Part shown: positions 19,371 through 29,500 of the stretch, one piece after another
How the letters are laid out: each line of letters begins with the position of its first letter
Position numbering within the stretch: the stretch's first letter is position 1
DNA from: Singulisphaera sp. GP187
GTDB lineage: Bacteria; Planctomycetota; Planctomycetia; Isosphaerales; Isosphaeraceae
DNA length: 64,000 bases
Direction: 5' to 3'
Assembly (NCBI RefSeq): GCF_900129635.1
Contig: NZ_FSRB01000001.1
Location: 3,883,501-3,947,500, forward strand
Notes under the pieces: generated by a model
Databases searched by the model: none
What the model was told of the DNA's origin: nothing
Seen by the model: the letters and a program-made list of their open reading frames with translations, nothing else
Made by a program: the position numbers and the translations under genes

Positions 19371-19592
19371 ATGACTGCGAACAGCACAAACTGGCGCCTC
19401 GGATTCCTACTGCTCACGCTGGGGCATACGAGCGGGTGCGGACCTTCTCCGGGGATCATCGCGAAACAGGATGAACAACGCCGGGAAGAGTACGAGCAAC
19501 AGAAGAAGAATCCGCCTGGGCTCAGCGAGAGAGAGAAGCGGATTCGCCAGGAACGTCTCGAATTGGAATACGGCGATCTCGCCCCGAAATGA
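19371..19592 (+). CDS. Small lipoprotein, unknown function
   Basis: This 73-residue protein starts best at ATG 19371 (GAGG 7 bases upstream; ATG 19365 is too close to it). The N-terminal hydrophobic stretch LGFLLLTLGHTSGC ends in a lipobox-like Cys, so lipid attachment is likely. The mature part is charged and helical (KQDEQRREEYEQQKKNPP, EREKRIRQERLELEY). Short lipoproteins commonly follow DUF1559 genes in planctomycetes, as also seen at 24658-25140. No function can be assigned. Confidence 0.75.
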   Translation: MTANSTNWRLGFLLLTLGHTSGCGPSPGIIAKQDEQRREEYEQQKKNPPGLSEREKRIRQERLELEYGDLAPK

Positions 19593-19659
19593 TCGGGATC
19601 GACAAGGTGCAAGGCTCTGTGGTGATGAGGAGATCCGTCGTGACGGCGGGGGAGGCGCG

Positions 19660-20379
19660 ATGAGGAACGCGAGGAACAAGGGCGGAGTCTGGTCCTCGCT
19701 GTTGGGCATCGGCCTCGGAGGGGCGTTCGCTTGGGTATTGTTGGTGGCGACCGAGCAGTCGTTCACGTTCGCCGACCAGGCCATTGCCAAATCGGGCGAG
19801 GCTCCCCTACCGTCGGTTGCGATCCGGCTGGAAACCTTGTTCCGCCGGCAGAAATTGGCCAGAGCGTCGCTCGGCCTGGGCCTGATGGGACTGGCGCTGG
19901 GTGGCACATCCTACCTCGCGACGCCCCGAGCCAAGTCGATCCGTCGAGCAACGATCACCGGCATGTCGAAGGCCGGCCTGGTCGGTCTCGCACTCGGCGC
20001 CTTGGCGGGCGCGGTGGGATTCGCCTCCTTCGGCCTCCGCGGAGTCGGCGACCAGGACCTCGCCCTGGCCTCGATCATCCACGGTCTCGTCTGGGCCGTG
20101 CTGGGGATCGCGGCCGGTATAGCAGCTGGCTTCAGGTGCTCGGATCCGACAGAAGGCCGCCGCGCCGTGGCCCGAGCAGGGGCAGGCGGCCTTGCCTGGG
20201 GTGTCCTCTATCCTCCGCTGCTCGCCTGGTTCTCCCCCTGGATCTATGTCGAGCAATTGATCCCGGAGCGGAGGGCCGTCGCGTTGGCCTGGTCGATGAT
20301 CGGCGTGGTTGCCGCCGGTCTCGCCGCCAGCCGGGTTGGCTATCCGGCCACCTCTCCCCCTTCGGAACAGGTTTCCTGA
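19660..20379 (+). CDS. Polytopic membrane protein, unknown
   Basis: The 239-residue product starts at ATG 19660 after GGGGGAGG; the open frame extends upstream to 19471, but that part overlaps the lipoprotein gene. About six hydrophobic segments rich in Gly and Ala are visible (near residues 12-30, 71-87, 105-123, 137-155, 172-190, 209-228). I do not recognise the family. It lies 65 bp before the first permease of an ABC exporter on the same strand and may be cotranscribed with it. Confidence 0.7.
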   Translation: MRNARNKGGVWSSLLGIGLGGAFAWVLLVATEQSFTFADQAIAKSGEAPLPSVAIRLETLFRRQKLARASLGLGLMGLALGGTSYLATPRAKSIRRATITGMSKAGLVGLALGALAGAVGFASFGLRGVGDQDLALASIIHGLVWAVLGIAAGIAAGFRCSDPTEGRRAVARAGAGGLAWGVLYPPLLAWFSPWIYVEQLIPERRAVALAWSMIGVVAAGLAASRVGYPATSPPSEQVS

Positions 20380-20444
20380 GCGTCCCCCTCCCGATCACGC
20401 GGCCTCATTTTTTGCATGATCGATATCGAGGAACGAGATCCCCT

Positions 20445-21875
20445 ATGCTCTGGAAGGTAGTCGGCAAAGAACTGCGCGAGCTTTCCCGCGATCAACGGCT
20501 ATGCCGGTCGGTCGCCGTCGTCCCGGTTCTGCTCGTTGGCGTCCTCGCGATCGGCGGGTACGAATCGCGGCGGCTCGGTAACGTCCAGCGCCAGTCGCAG
20601 CACGCCGCGCGGGAGAACTGGCTGAATCAAGGCCAGCGCGATCCCCACGGCGCAGCCCATCACGGCATCTTCCTGTTCAAGCCGAAGCCCCCCTTGGCCT
20701 TCTTCGACCCCGGACTCGACCCCTACCTGGGAACAACCGTCAGGATCGAGGCGCATCATCAGCATCGCCTGGCAAACCGACCGGCCGCGGACGCGACGGA
20801 CTCGTTGCGATTCGACGCCTCGACCACGGCCCTCATGCTCCAGGTCGTGCTCCCTCTGGTCGTTATCCTGCTCGGCTTCTCGGCCGTTTCCGGAGAGCGT
20901 GAGCGAGGGACGCTTCCCCTCGTGCTCAGCCTCGGGATCCCGAACCGAACGCTGGTCCTCGGCAAATCGATCGCGATCCTGGCGGTGGTCGGGCTCATCA
21001 TCGCGCCACTCGCCCCGATCTTTGGCTGGGTCCTCACGACTACGGAGGATGGAGGCTCGCCCTCAGATATCGTGATCCGGGCGGGCCTACTCGCGTTCGG
21101 CTACGCGGCCTACCTGGGAGGGTGGATCGGCTTCACCCTGGCCGTCTCTGCTCGGGCAAAGTCCTCCAAGGTGGCCCTCATCCTTCTCATCGCCGTCTGG
21201 GCGACGTCGACGCTGCTCGTGCCCCGCTTGGCGAACGAGTCGGCAAGCCGCCTCCATCCCCTCCCCACGCAGGAGGAGCTCGAGCAGAAGTCCAACCGCG
21301 CCGCCCGCTTCAACGCCAAAGGTGAGAATCCGGTCCGCGCGATGGTCAATGAGCTGGAGGCCAAGTACCTGGCGAAATATCAGGTCAAGCGGAAGCAAGA
21401 CCTCCCGATCAACTTCGAGGGCGTCATGATGCAGGCCTCCGAAGAATTCACGGACAAACTCCACGATGAAGCCAACGCATCCCTCGAGGCGATCTTCGGC
21501 CGCCAGGACCAGGTCGTGGGGAGTTGCGCCTGGGCGTCGCCCTTTCTCGCGATCCGGATGGCCTCGATGTCGCTGACGGGGACCGACCGGCCGCACCATG
21601 AGCGATTCAGCCGGGCCGCAGAGACGTATCGTCGCGGCCTCATTCGGGCGATGAATGAAGCCCTCGCCCGCCAGAAGCCGGCGGGGCCGACGGAGGAAGG
21701 CGGGCAGGCCGGCCGAGACCTGTGGGAGTCGGTGGATACGTTCCGCTATCGAATGCCTGACTGGACCTGGGCCGCCCGTAACTCCGCCCCCGGGCTCATC
21801 CTGCTCCAGGCCTGGTTCGTCCTCTCAGCCGGCCTCGCCCTTACGGCCAAACCCCGGATTCAGAACGACGAATAG
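20445..21875 (+). CDS. ABC-2 type permease with DUF3526-like domain (exporter subunit 1)
   Basis: The 476-residue protein starts at ATG 20445, preceded by GAGG and GAGA; the frame is open far upstream but overlaps the previous gene. An N-terminal helix is followed by a long extracytoplasmic loop (GIFLFKPKPPLAFFDPGLDPY), then a five-helix bundle with FSAVSGERERGTLPLVLSLG, the coupling motif of ABC-2 permeases. A second large loop (LPINFEGVMMQASEEF) and a last C-terminal helix follow. This layout is the DUF3526 subgroup. Its closest relative in the window is the permease at 57538-58953 (shared KPKPPLAF, LPINF, GERE.GTL). Substrate is unknown. Confidence 0.85.
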   Translation: MLWKVVGKELRELSRDQRLCRSVAVVPVLLVGVLAIGGYESRRLGNVQRQSQHAARENWLNQGQRDPHGAAHHGIFLFKPKPPLAFFDPGLDPYLGTTVRIEAHHQHRLANRPAADATDSLRFDASTTALMLQVVLPLVVILLGFSAVSGERERGTLPLVLSLGIPNRTLVLGKSIAILAVVGLIIAPLAPIFGWVLTTTEDGGSPSDIVIRAGLLAFGYAAYLGGWIGFTLAVSARAKSSKVALILLIAVWATSTLLVPRLANESASRLHPLPTQEELEQKSNRAARFNAKGENPVRAMVNELEAKYLAKYQVKRKQDLPINFEGVMMQASEEFTDKLHDEANASLEAIFGRQDQVVGSCAWASPFLAIRMASMSLTGTDRPHHERFSRAAETYRRGLIRAMNEALARQKPAGPTEEGGQAGRDLWESVDTFRYRMPDWTWAARNSAPGLILLQAWFVLSAGLALTAKPRIQNDE

Positions 21876-22312
21876 AGAGGCCTACCGCCGAGTTACCCAC
21901 GCTCGCGCCGGTATCCGCCCCGACGTGGCGACCCCAGTAACCCCGAACAATGAACAATGAACAATTTATTCGTCATGTCTCCACTCCAAACACACAACAG
22001 GATAGCCTAACTCGGGGGAGGATAAAGCCCACACCCCTCGGCCCCGGTGGGCGTCCCCCGTTCGACCGCCTTTCAGGGCGAATGAGCGTCCTGGGCGGGT
22101 CTCCAGCGGGCTGCCCTGAGAAACCTCGGGCCGCCCCGCTTGGTAGAAAGCATGGGACTCGGCGAACGATCCCGAACTGTCATGCGCCACACATCGGGGC
22201 TGAATCAGAGCTGGTTCCCTCGATTCCTCCACTTGAATGCAATGCGAGGGGCATTCCGCTCTCGCCCGCCTTGTAAACGGTGCCCCCCCCCTCAGTGCTG
22301 GAGTCGATTGGC
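21876..22312. other. Intergenic spacer with diverged palindromic repeat
   Basis: This 437-bp spacer sits inside the ABC exporter gene set. About 22060-22146 (…GGGCTGCCCTGAGAAACCTC… through CCGCCCCGCTTGG) resembles the inverted unit at 799-849, and 21899-21930 (CTCGCGCCGGTATCCGCCCC) resembles the start of the unit at 611. No gene is supported. The repeats appear to have inserted between two cotranscribed genes. Confidence 0.6.
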
Positions 22313-23806
22313 ATGCACTCAACACTTCCGCATTTCTTTCATTTAGTCAAATGGGAATGGCGGCTCGCGGCAGCCGAACGGTCCTTCGGATTGACGCTGG
22401 CGATTCTGGCCGTGCTCACGGGGCTCGCCTTCGGCGTGGGCTTGTCGTGGTCTGGTGAACGCCGGGCCGTCATCGATCAGTTTCGAGCCAAGGAGATCGA
22501 GAACCACAAGTTCCTCCGCTCGGCCTTCACGGATCAGACCGATCTCGAACAAATCGCGGGCCGCTCGCTGAACGACCATGAGAAGTCGCACGCGAAGACC
22601 GTGCGCGTGATCGCGAAGTTGCCGACGTCGCTCGCCTATTTCGGGGCGCTCTGGAATGCGTTACTTCCCCCGGCGCCGCTTGCTCCCCTCTCGATCGGCC
22701 ATAGCGACCTCTGGCCGGACCGCCTCAAAATCACGGCGCGATCGAAGCGGACCAATTTCGAGCGTGAAGACATCATCAACCCGTTCCAGCTCGCGACCGG
22801 GCCCTTCGACCTCGCCTCGCTGGCTGTCGCTCTCTTCCCGTTGGTCCTGCTCGTGCTCAACCACGACCTGATCTCGACGGACCGCGAGCGAGGCGTCCTG
22901 GCCTTGACGCTCTCTCAGCCGACTCCCTATCTCCAGGTTGTCCTGGCCAGGCTCCTTGTCCGCGTCGGCGTGCCGGTGTCCCTGGTCGTCGGCGTGTCCG
23001 CGCTAGGGCTGCTCGCGGGGGGGACGAACCTTCTCAATCCTGCGACGGCGGCCCGGTTCACAGTTTGGGCCGCGCTCGTCCTCGTCTACGGTGCGCTCTG
23101 GGGGGGGCTGGCTCTGACTTTGAACACGCTCGGCGGCTCGTCGATTGCCCACGCGATCGCCCTGATGGCCTGCTGGATTGGGATGGTCATCGTCGTCCCG
23201 GCCGCGATCAGCAAAGGGGCCGCCTTCGCTTCACCGCCCCCCCCTCGAGCCGAGCTCATTACCTTCGAGCGCGAAGTCAACGCCGAAGCCGAGAAGAAGG
23301 GCCGGGAACTCCTCGATCAATACTATCGCGACCATCCCGAGCTGGAACGGCCGAACAAGCAAGCAGATCCCTATGGCCAAATGCGTTGGAACGTGATCGG
23401 GTTCGAAGTCGATCGGCAGATGCGGCCCGTCCTCCAGCGTCATCGCGATCGGATTACGGATCAGGTCCGATTCGCGGGGCTGTGGCAGTCCCTCTCCCCG
23501 GCCCTCGCCGTCAAGGCGGCGATGGACGACCTCGCCGGGACCAGCCTCACACATCACCTCGAGTTCACGGCGCTCGCCGAGCAGTACCACACCGAGTTCA
23601 TGGATTATCTGCGTCCGAAGATGATGACCCGAGACGATCTGATCCTGGACGACTACGACCGCCTACCGAGCTACAGCGGGCTTGACCTCGGGCAACGACT
23701 TCACCCGACGCAGCTCGGGCGGAGCTTTCTAATCCTCGGTTCCTGGACCGCGACTCTCTACGTCGTCGGGTTGGTTCGCTTGCGCAGTCCCATCACGACG
23801 TCTTGA
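22313..23806 (+). CDS. ABC-2 type permease with DUF3526-like domain (exporter subunit 2)
   Basis: ATG 22313 has GGAG 9 bases upstream and gives 497 residues; a GTG at 22280 is less likely. The N-terminus HFFHLVKWEWRLAAAERSFG and helix are followed by a loop and the motif NHDLISTDRERGVLALTLSQP, which corresponds to the coupling region of ABC-2 permeases. Further membrane segments and a large C-terminal loop with LEFTALAEQYHTEFMDYLRPK complete it. The partner permease in the second exporter is 58979-60388 (shared IGQSDL/IGHSDLWP, RPK…D). It probably forms a heterodimer with the product of 20445-21875. Confidence 0.85.
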   Translation: MHSTLPHFFHLVKWEWRLAAAERSFGLTLAILAVLTGLAFGVGLSWSGERRAVIDQFRAKEIENHKFLRSAFTDQTDLEQIAGRSLNDHEKSHAKTVRVIAKLPTSLAYFGALWNALLPPAPLAPLSIGHSDLWPDRLKITARSKRTNFEREDIINPFQLATGPFDLASLAVALFPLVLLVLNHDLISTDRERGVLALTLSQPTPYLQVVLARLLVRVGVPVSLVVGVSALGLLAGGTNLLNPATAARFTVWAALVLVYGALWGGLALTLNTLGGSSIAHAIALMACWIGMVIVVPAAISKGAAFASPPPPRAELITFEREVNAEAEKKGRELLDQYYRDHPELERPNKQADPYGQMRWNVIGFEVDRQMRPVLQRHRDRITDQVRFAGLWQSLSPALAVKAAMDDLAGTSLTHHLEFTALAEQYHTEFMDYLRPKMMTRDDLILDDYDRLPSYSGLDLGQRLHPTQLGRSFLILGSWTATLYVVGLVRLRSPITTS

Positions 23807-23867
23807 ATTTGCATTTTCGTGAATCCTTGGATTCGCCCCCTTTATTTCCCTCAACGAGACCTGTTCG

Positions 23868-24572
23868 ATGCTTGAAGCGATCGGTCTGACGAAGCGTTAC
23901 GACGGGCAGCTCGCCCTCGACCGACTCACCCTCACAATCGAGCCCGGGGAGGTGTTCTGCCTCCTGGGGGGCAACGGTGCGGGCAAGACGACGACCATCA
24001 ACCTCTTCCTCAACTTCATCCAGCCGACCTCGGGGACGGTTCGCGTCAAGGGGCTGGATGTGGTTGAGAACCCGCTCGAGACCAAGCGATACCTGTCCTA
24101 CATCCCTGAGCAGGTCATGCTCTATAAAAACTTCTCGGGCCTGGAAAACCTGGAATACTTTGCCACCCTGGCCGGTAAAGGTCATTATTCTCGCGAGAAT
24201 CTGGCCGACTTCCTCACTCGTTCCGGGCTGCCGGCCCAGGCAACGAGTCGGCGGGTCTCGACGTACTCGAAAGGGATGCGTCAAAAGGTGGGAATCGCAA
24301 TCGCCCTGGCCAAGGAGGCCGAGGCACTCCTGCTCGACGAACCGACCTCCGGCCTGGACCCGAAGGCCTCCAACGAGTTCTCGGGACTGCTCGAACAGCT
24401 CAGTGATGCGGGCGTCGCAGTCCTCATGGCCACCCACGACCTCTTCCGCGCCAAGGAGTCGGGCACCCGATTCGGGATCATGAAACAAGGTCAATTGGTT
24501 GACACGATGCGCACCGACGAGATCGGTCACGCCGATTTGGAGCGACTCTACCTCAGCCACATGCATGACTGA
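23868..24572 (+). CDS. ABC transporter ATP-binding protein
   Basis: The 234-residue protein is the ATPase of the exporter encoded by the two preceding permease genes. Walker A is GGNGAGKT, the signature is YSKGMRQKVG, Walker B is ALLLDEPTSGLD, and the switch His is in MATHDLF. The Q-loop region reads IPEQVMLYKN. Length is at the short end for ABC-2 exporters and identical to the paralogue at 56788-57492, with which it shares most residues. It energises export of an unknown substrate at the inner membrane. Confidence 0.93.
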   Translation: MLEAIGLTKRYDGQLALDRLTLTIEPGEVFCLLGGNGAGKTTTINLFLNFIQPTSGTVRVKGLDVVENPLETKRYLSYIPEQVMLYKNFSGLENLEYFATLAGKGHYSRENLADFLTRSGLPAQATSRRVSTYSKGMRQKVGIAIALAKEAEALLLDEPTSGLDPKASNEFSGLLEQLSDAGVAVLMATHDLFRAKESGTRFGIMKQGQLVDTMRTDEIGHADLERLYLSHMHD

Positions 24573-24657
24573 TCCCATCAACACCCGCAAATCTATTGTC
24601 CCCTCCACCCCAGGTCGAGCCGTCCGGTGTTTGGTCCCCGGACGGCAGGCGGCTCGG

Positions 24658-25140
24658 TTACCGCTTCAGTGGTTTGGCGGGCGGGCTGACCAGCGGGAAG
24701 GACAACGGCTCCTTCGGTCCCCCGGAGGGAATCTCGGCCTTGAGTACCGAGTTGATGTTGTACGACTTGGGGACGACGTTGACCGTCGCGTCGACCAGCA
24801 TCCCCGGGTCGTCGGCATGCGGGACCTTCTTCCCCGTGGGCTGGAGGCTGTAGATCTCGACGCGATAGGGGCCGGGGCTAAGGCCGTCGGCATCGGCGAG
24901 CCGGAACGCCCCATCGGCGATCGGGCCCGAGGCCGAGGCGCCTTGCTGGAGCGCGTTGAAGCTGATCGTGCCGGTGTTGAGTGGTTTCCCGTCGAGCGTG
25001 ACCGTGCCCTCGACCGGGAACCTTGAGAAGCCGTCGGCCGACGAGCCGCCGCACCCGGCGACCGACGCGATGAGGAGTGCGAGACCAAGCGCCACCGACG
25101 GCCGACCCCTGACCGTGCGAAACGAATCAGTACTGGTCAC
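24658..25140 (-). CDS. Lipoprotein with carboxypeptidase-regulatory-like fold
   Basis: The 160-residue protein starts at GTG 25140, which has GGAGG 9 bases upstream and overlaps the end of the DUF1559 gene by 14 bp. The signal ends in the lipobox IASVAGC. The mature part ([41 protein letters not shown]) is the beta-sandwich seen in many planctomycete surface lipoproteins. Translational coupling to the DUF1559 gene suggests that the two act together at the cell surface. Confidence 0.82.
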   Translation of the reverse strand: MTSTDSFRTVRGRPSVALGLALLIASVAGCGGSSADGFSRFPVEGTVTLDGKPLNTGTISFNALQQGASASGPIADGAFRLADADGLSPGPYRVEIYSLQPTGKKVPHADDPGMLVDATVNVVPKSYNINSVLKAEIPSGGPKEPLSFPLVSPPAKPLKR

Positions 25141-26101
25141 TGGAGATCACCTCCCCGCCCCGCATGGTGCTCAGCCCTTGCCAAGGGGGCAGCGCGATCG
25201 AGTCCTTGAAGTAGCGGACCGAGCCGTCGCAGAGCAGGCCATTGACGCCGCCCGGGTGCCGGCTGCGGGCGCCCATGTAGAACGTCAAGGAGTGCGTGGA
25301 GTCGGTGTCGTTGATACAAGGGATGCCTTGCCCAGGGTCGTGAACGCAAACGCTGAGGTCCGGCAGACGGCTGTTGGGTCCGAACCGGGTCGAGACCTGA
25401 TAGCAGGCACTGTCGTCATTCCAGAGCCGGCCGCGGCGGTCAGTGGCTTGCGGATTCCCGCTGGGTGAGGGGGTCTGACGCATCTCCAACATCGCCAGCG
25501 TGTTGCTGGTCCCATCGATGATTTCGGCGAAACTGGCCCCATAGCTCATGTAGAACGGAGCCGCCGCCACCTTGGTCCCGAACCCCTGGTCCCAGTATTC
25601 CTTCGTTCCCCAGTTCGGGCCGTAGTTCCCCTTCGGGTCCCTCGGGTCATTCGCGGCGCCGGCGAGTTGGCCGAAGACTTGCGGGGTATCGGACGGGCAC
25701 TGATAGATCGCCAGGCGGACGGTGCGTGTGGTCAGATTGTCGGGAGTATTAAAGACCAGGTTCATATTATAAGCATTGTAAGCACTCTGCTGTTCATAGT
25801 ACGGCAACAGGCCCACCACAAACGGCTGCTTGAAGGTCGTGGGCAGGTTCGTAATCGGGTCGATCATGCTCGTTCCGGTGAGCGGGTTGCGACCGACGCC
25901 GATGGGGAACCGATCGTTCACACCATGATAGTTGTGCAGCGCCAGGCCGAGCTGCTTGAGGTTGTTCACGCACTGCATCCGCCGGGCGGCCTCGCGCGCC
26001 GCCTGCACCGCGGGGAGAAGTAAGGCGATCAGGACGGCAATAATCGCAATCACTACGAGCAGTTCGATCAGGGTGAACGCGTCGCGTCGGCTCGACTTCA
26101 T
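25127..26101 (-). CDS. DUF1559 family pseudopilin-like protein
   Basis: ATG 26101 has GGAGG 8 bases upstream and gives 324 residues beginning [20 protein letters not shown], a prepilin-type signal. The typical [20 protein letters not shown] and [17 protein letters not shown] follow, and the C-terminus has [20 protein letters not shown]. The open frame continues to 26164 but the extension has no ribosome-binding site. The downstream lipoprotein gene overlaps its 3' end. It is more similar to the protein at 62990-63994 than to that at 18222-19313 (shared CVNNLKQLG). Confidence 0.9.
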   Translation of the reverse strand: MKSSRRDAFTLIELLVVIAIIAVLIALLLPAVQAAREAARRMQCVNNLKQLGLALHNYHGVNDRFPIGVGRNPLTGTSMIDPITNLPTTFKQPFVVGLLPYYEQQSAYNAYNMNLVFNTPDNLTTRTVRLAIYQCPSDTPQVFGQLAGAANDPRDPKGNYGPNWGTKEYWDQGFGTKVAAAPFYMSYGASFAEIIDGTSNTLAMLEMRQTPSPSGNPQATDRRGRLWNDDSACYQVSTRFGPNSRLPDLSVCVHDPGQGIPCINDTDSTHSLTFYMGARSRHPGGVNGLLCDGSVRYFKDSIALPPWQGLSTMRGGEVISSDQY

Positions 26102-26512
26102 GATCCTGGCCTCCGGATATCCCCGTGACTTCACCCGGATCGGATCACGATGCGGCTTGCGCATTGCATCACCCCGCCGTCGGAGGGGCCGTGCCGGGTT
26201 CGGTGCGCCGGGAGGAATGATGGTGTCTGCGAGTCGGTGGTGCTCTCAGCGAGCGTCGGCATGCGAAGAGACGAAAAGCTTGGCGTGTGCGTAGGTTTTC
26301 AGGAATCAGAACGGCGAGATCAAGCGTGTTGGTCTCCGACGCCCATCAATCACAGTCATATTTTTGTTAAACTACCGAGTGCCCTGGCACAACGCAAGGG
26401 AGCAAGCGAAGGAATCAACATGCGACCATGATGGAACGAGAACGATCCCCGCAAGCGGATCAGGGCCGCTCGCGAGGATCGTATCCTTATTCGGGTCGCG
26501 GGGGACGGTCGG
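26102..26512. other. Intergenic region, no gene; hairpin after the MscS gene
   Basis: Both flanking genes are on the minus strand. A hairpin with arms ACGATCC (26442-26448) and GGATCGT (26476-26482) lies just after the channel gene stop and may act in transcript ending, although no T-tract follows. The rest shows no coding signal; the promoter of the DUF1559 gene should lie in 26102-26400. Confidence 0.5.
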
Positions 26513-29500
26513 TCAATCGGTCGAAGTGGAGAACCCACTGGCGGGGAAGCTGATCCCGTGCCGCGAGGCCTCCGGGCGTTCGCGACCGAACGGCTTCGAC
26601 ATCCGAGGGCCCGGCGTGGGCTCGGCGCCGGAGCTGGCCAGGTGGATCGTCTGGGTCGGGAAGGCGAGCTCGACGCCAAGACGCTCGGCCTGCACCAGGA
26701 TCTCCCGACTCAGCTCGTCGCGGCAGGCCATTTCCTCGGTGAAGGAAGGCACTCGGAAGAAGAGCTGGATGAAAAGCTCCACGCAGCTTGCACTCAGGCC
26801 ACCGATATGAATCTCGATCTTGTCGGGGATGAACCGGGGCTGCTGGCTCGCCGCGAACGCCCTCAGGGCGTCACGCAAGGCGACGAGTTTGTCAGTCGGC
26901 GTGCCGTAGGCCAGCGAGATGGTGGTGCGGAAGCGTCGGCAGGTTCGGGCGCCTCGGTTGTCGATCAGGGCGGCGGCCATGACTGAGTTGGGGATCGTGA
27001 GCAACGAGTCCTCGAAGGTGCGCAGCCGGGTCGAGCGGAAGCCGACGCTCTCGACCGTTCCTTCCACGTTCTGGACCGCGACATGTTCGCCGATGCGGAA
27101 CGGATGCTCGCCGATCAGCAGAAGGGTTCCGAAGAAGTTCTTGAGGGTGTCCTGGGCCGCGAGCGACGCGGCCAAACCGACCAAACCGAGCCCGGCGAGA
27201 AGCTGGGTGAGGGTCTCGCGGCTGCCGATCAGGTAGACCTGACAGGAGGCCACCACCACCAGCACGGCCAGCTTCATGCCGTTGGCGGCCGTCGGCACGA
27301 TCATGTCGCTGAGGCTGCGGCGGTCGTGCAGCCGCTCGCTCCGGGCGTAGAGGATCATTCCCAGGTCGATCAGGCGGAAGGCCGTCCAGCCCAGCAGGCC
27401 GATCCAGACCACTTTCACGGCCGGAATCGTGGCCCCGACGACGGCCGCGGGCAGGTCGAGCAACCGGAGAAGGTGGTAGAGGCAGATCAGGCCGAGCTGG
27501 AACGAGAGGGGCCGCAATTTGCTGGCGACCAGCTCGCGATCGAGGTCGAACCCGCCCCAACGCAGGGCGCGGCAGGCCAACCGCTCGATGACCTGGAGCC
27601 CCAACCACGACGCGACCCCGCAGGTCAGCAGGGCGATTGCCAGGCCGACCCACTGATAGAGGTCGAGCCCCGGCGCAGGGCCACGGAGCCAGGCGGGCAA
27701 CTGATGGCGAAGCCAGAGCGAGGGAACCACCCGGATCGAGGGGATCGCCGTCACCGCCCGCTCGCGTGACAAGGTCGCGTCGACCGGGCGATCGGCCAGG
27801 CCGCGGAACATCGACTCGATCCGCGCGACCGTCTCGCGTGAGAACTGCCAGTCGCCGAGGCGAGGCTCTTCGGAGCGTCTTACCAGGTCGATCCGCCCCA
27901 ACGGGCCACGGTAATAGTGATACCGGGGGCCGTCGGCCTCGGATGGGAGTTCCTCCACCGCCACTCGGCCGATCCGGTCAAGAACGAACTTGAGCTTGTA
28001 GGCGAGGATCGTGCCCAGCTCTTCACGGGCGCCCTGAGGCACGCCGTCGAGGTCGAGGCAGCGGGCCGCCAGATCGAGATCGCCATTGTCAGAGGCATGC
28101 AGAAGGGTTCGCATGACCTGTTGTGCCGAGTGAAAGTTCGACCGCCGTTCGCGGGCCGTCTTCTCCTCGGGGGTGAGCCGCTCGAACAGGTCGGGCACGC
28201 GGGACACGGTCTCACGGTCGAATCGCCAGGCGCCATCCTTGCTTCGAGCCAGGGTGACCTGCCAATCGGTGTCGCGACCGAGGACCAGCGAGTCCGCCTC
28301 CCAGGTGTCGGCGACCGACATCAAATCGACGCGGAGCCGGTGCAAGACCGCTTCGAGCTTGGCGGCCAGCCGCAGCCCCATGCTGGTGCGAATCTCAGGC
28401 GCCAGCGAGTCGAGTTCGAGGCAGGCGAGCAAGTCCCGCGACCGATCGCCGTCGAACTCCAGCTCGTCCATCGACTCGAGAAACAGGCGGAGCGTCTTTC
28501 GGGGCGAGCCCAGCCCGGCCGGCACGCCCGCCGGCGGCGGCACCTTCGCCTCGCGGTCGGTGACCAGAACGTCCTCACCGATCACCACGCCGATGGTGGC
28601 GTAGCGTGGGTCGGGCGTCCTGGCGCGAAACCCCTCGACCAGCGCATCGAGGTTGCGCAGGCTACCGCGTGTGAACAGCCAGGCGTCCTGCCCTTCGGGA
28701 AGTCGGACCCGCTCCAGCATGATCCGCCCGCGATGGTTGGAGTGCCAGACGTAGCGATAGCCTTCCGGGTCGTTGGGGACCTCTTGTGAGAACATGAACC
28801 CACACCGCTGCATCACGAACGCGAGCTTCCGCGCCATCTTCGCGCCCTCGGTGGCGCGGAGCTTGGACGGGATGTCGCGAAGGTCCAGGCACCGTGCGGC
28901 CGCCGCGAAGTCGCGCCGACCCATCGCGGCCCCGGCGAACGTGCGAATCGTCGCGGCCGGATCGGTCCGCCCCTCGGCCATTTTCGACCGGGCCTCTTGC
29001 GCCTCATGTTGCCCGGCGGAAGCAAGCTTCCTCAATCGCCCAATCCGCCCAACCGTGGTCGAGTCAAACTGCCAGAGGCCGTCAGCCTGCTTCGCCAACG
29101 CAATCGGCTGTCCCCCCACCTCGTCCAGCACCACCCGGTCCCCTTCGGAGTGATCGGGGACTGAGTAGAGTGGGATCCCTTGGCGATTCAGGATGAATTC
29201 AAGTTGATGGGCGAGCAGCGCGGCGTCCCGCTCGCGCATCTCGGGGTCGAGGCCGTTCAGGTCGAGGCAGTCGATCGCATTGACGATCAGGCTGGGTGAG
29301 CGGTCATAGCCCGTGATCGCGAAGTAGAACGTCTCCAACATCTTGCGCGGCGTCGTACGGTTATTCCAGCGCGCGGCCTCACTCGGCTTCGCACCGGCGT
29401 ACTCGGCAGCGGGGGCGGGGGCGGCGGGAGTGTCGGCAGTTTTGGGGTCGGGGGTCAGAGCGGGGAGTGGGGGGAGTTCGATAGTGGGGGCTTTGGGGTC

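Noticed and set aside
18493..19612. Minus-strand frames opposite the DUF1559 gene and lipoprotein
   Set aside because: The plus strand has a clear prepilin signal and domain motifs; the antisense frames lack any.
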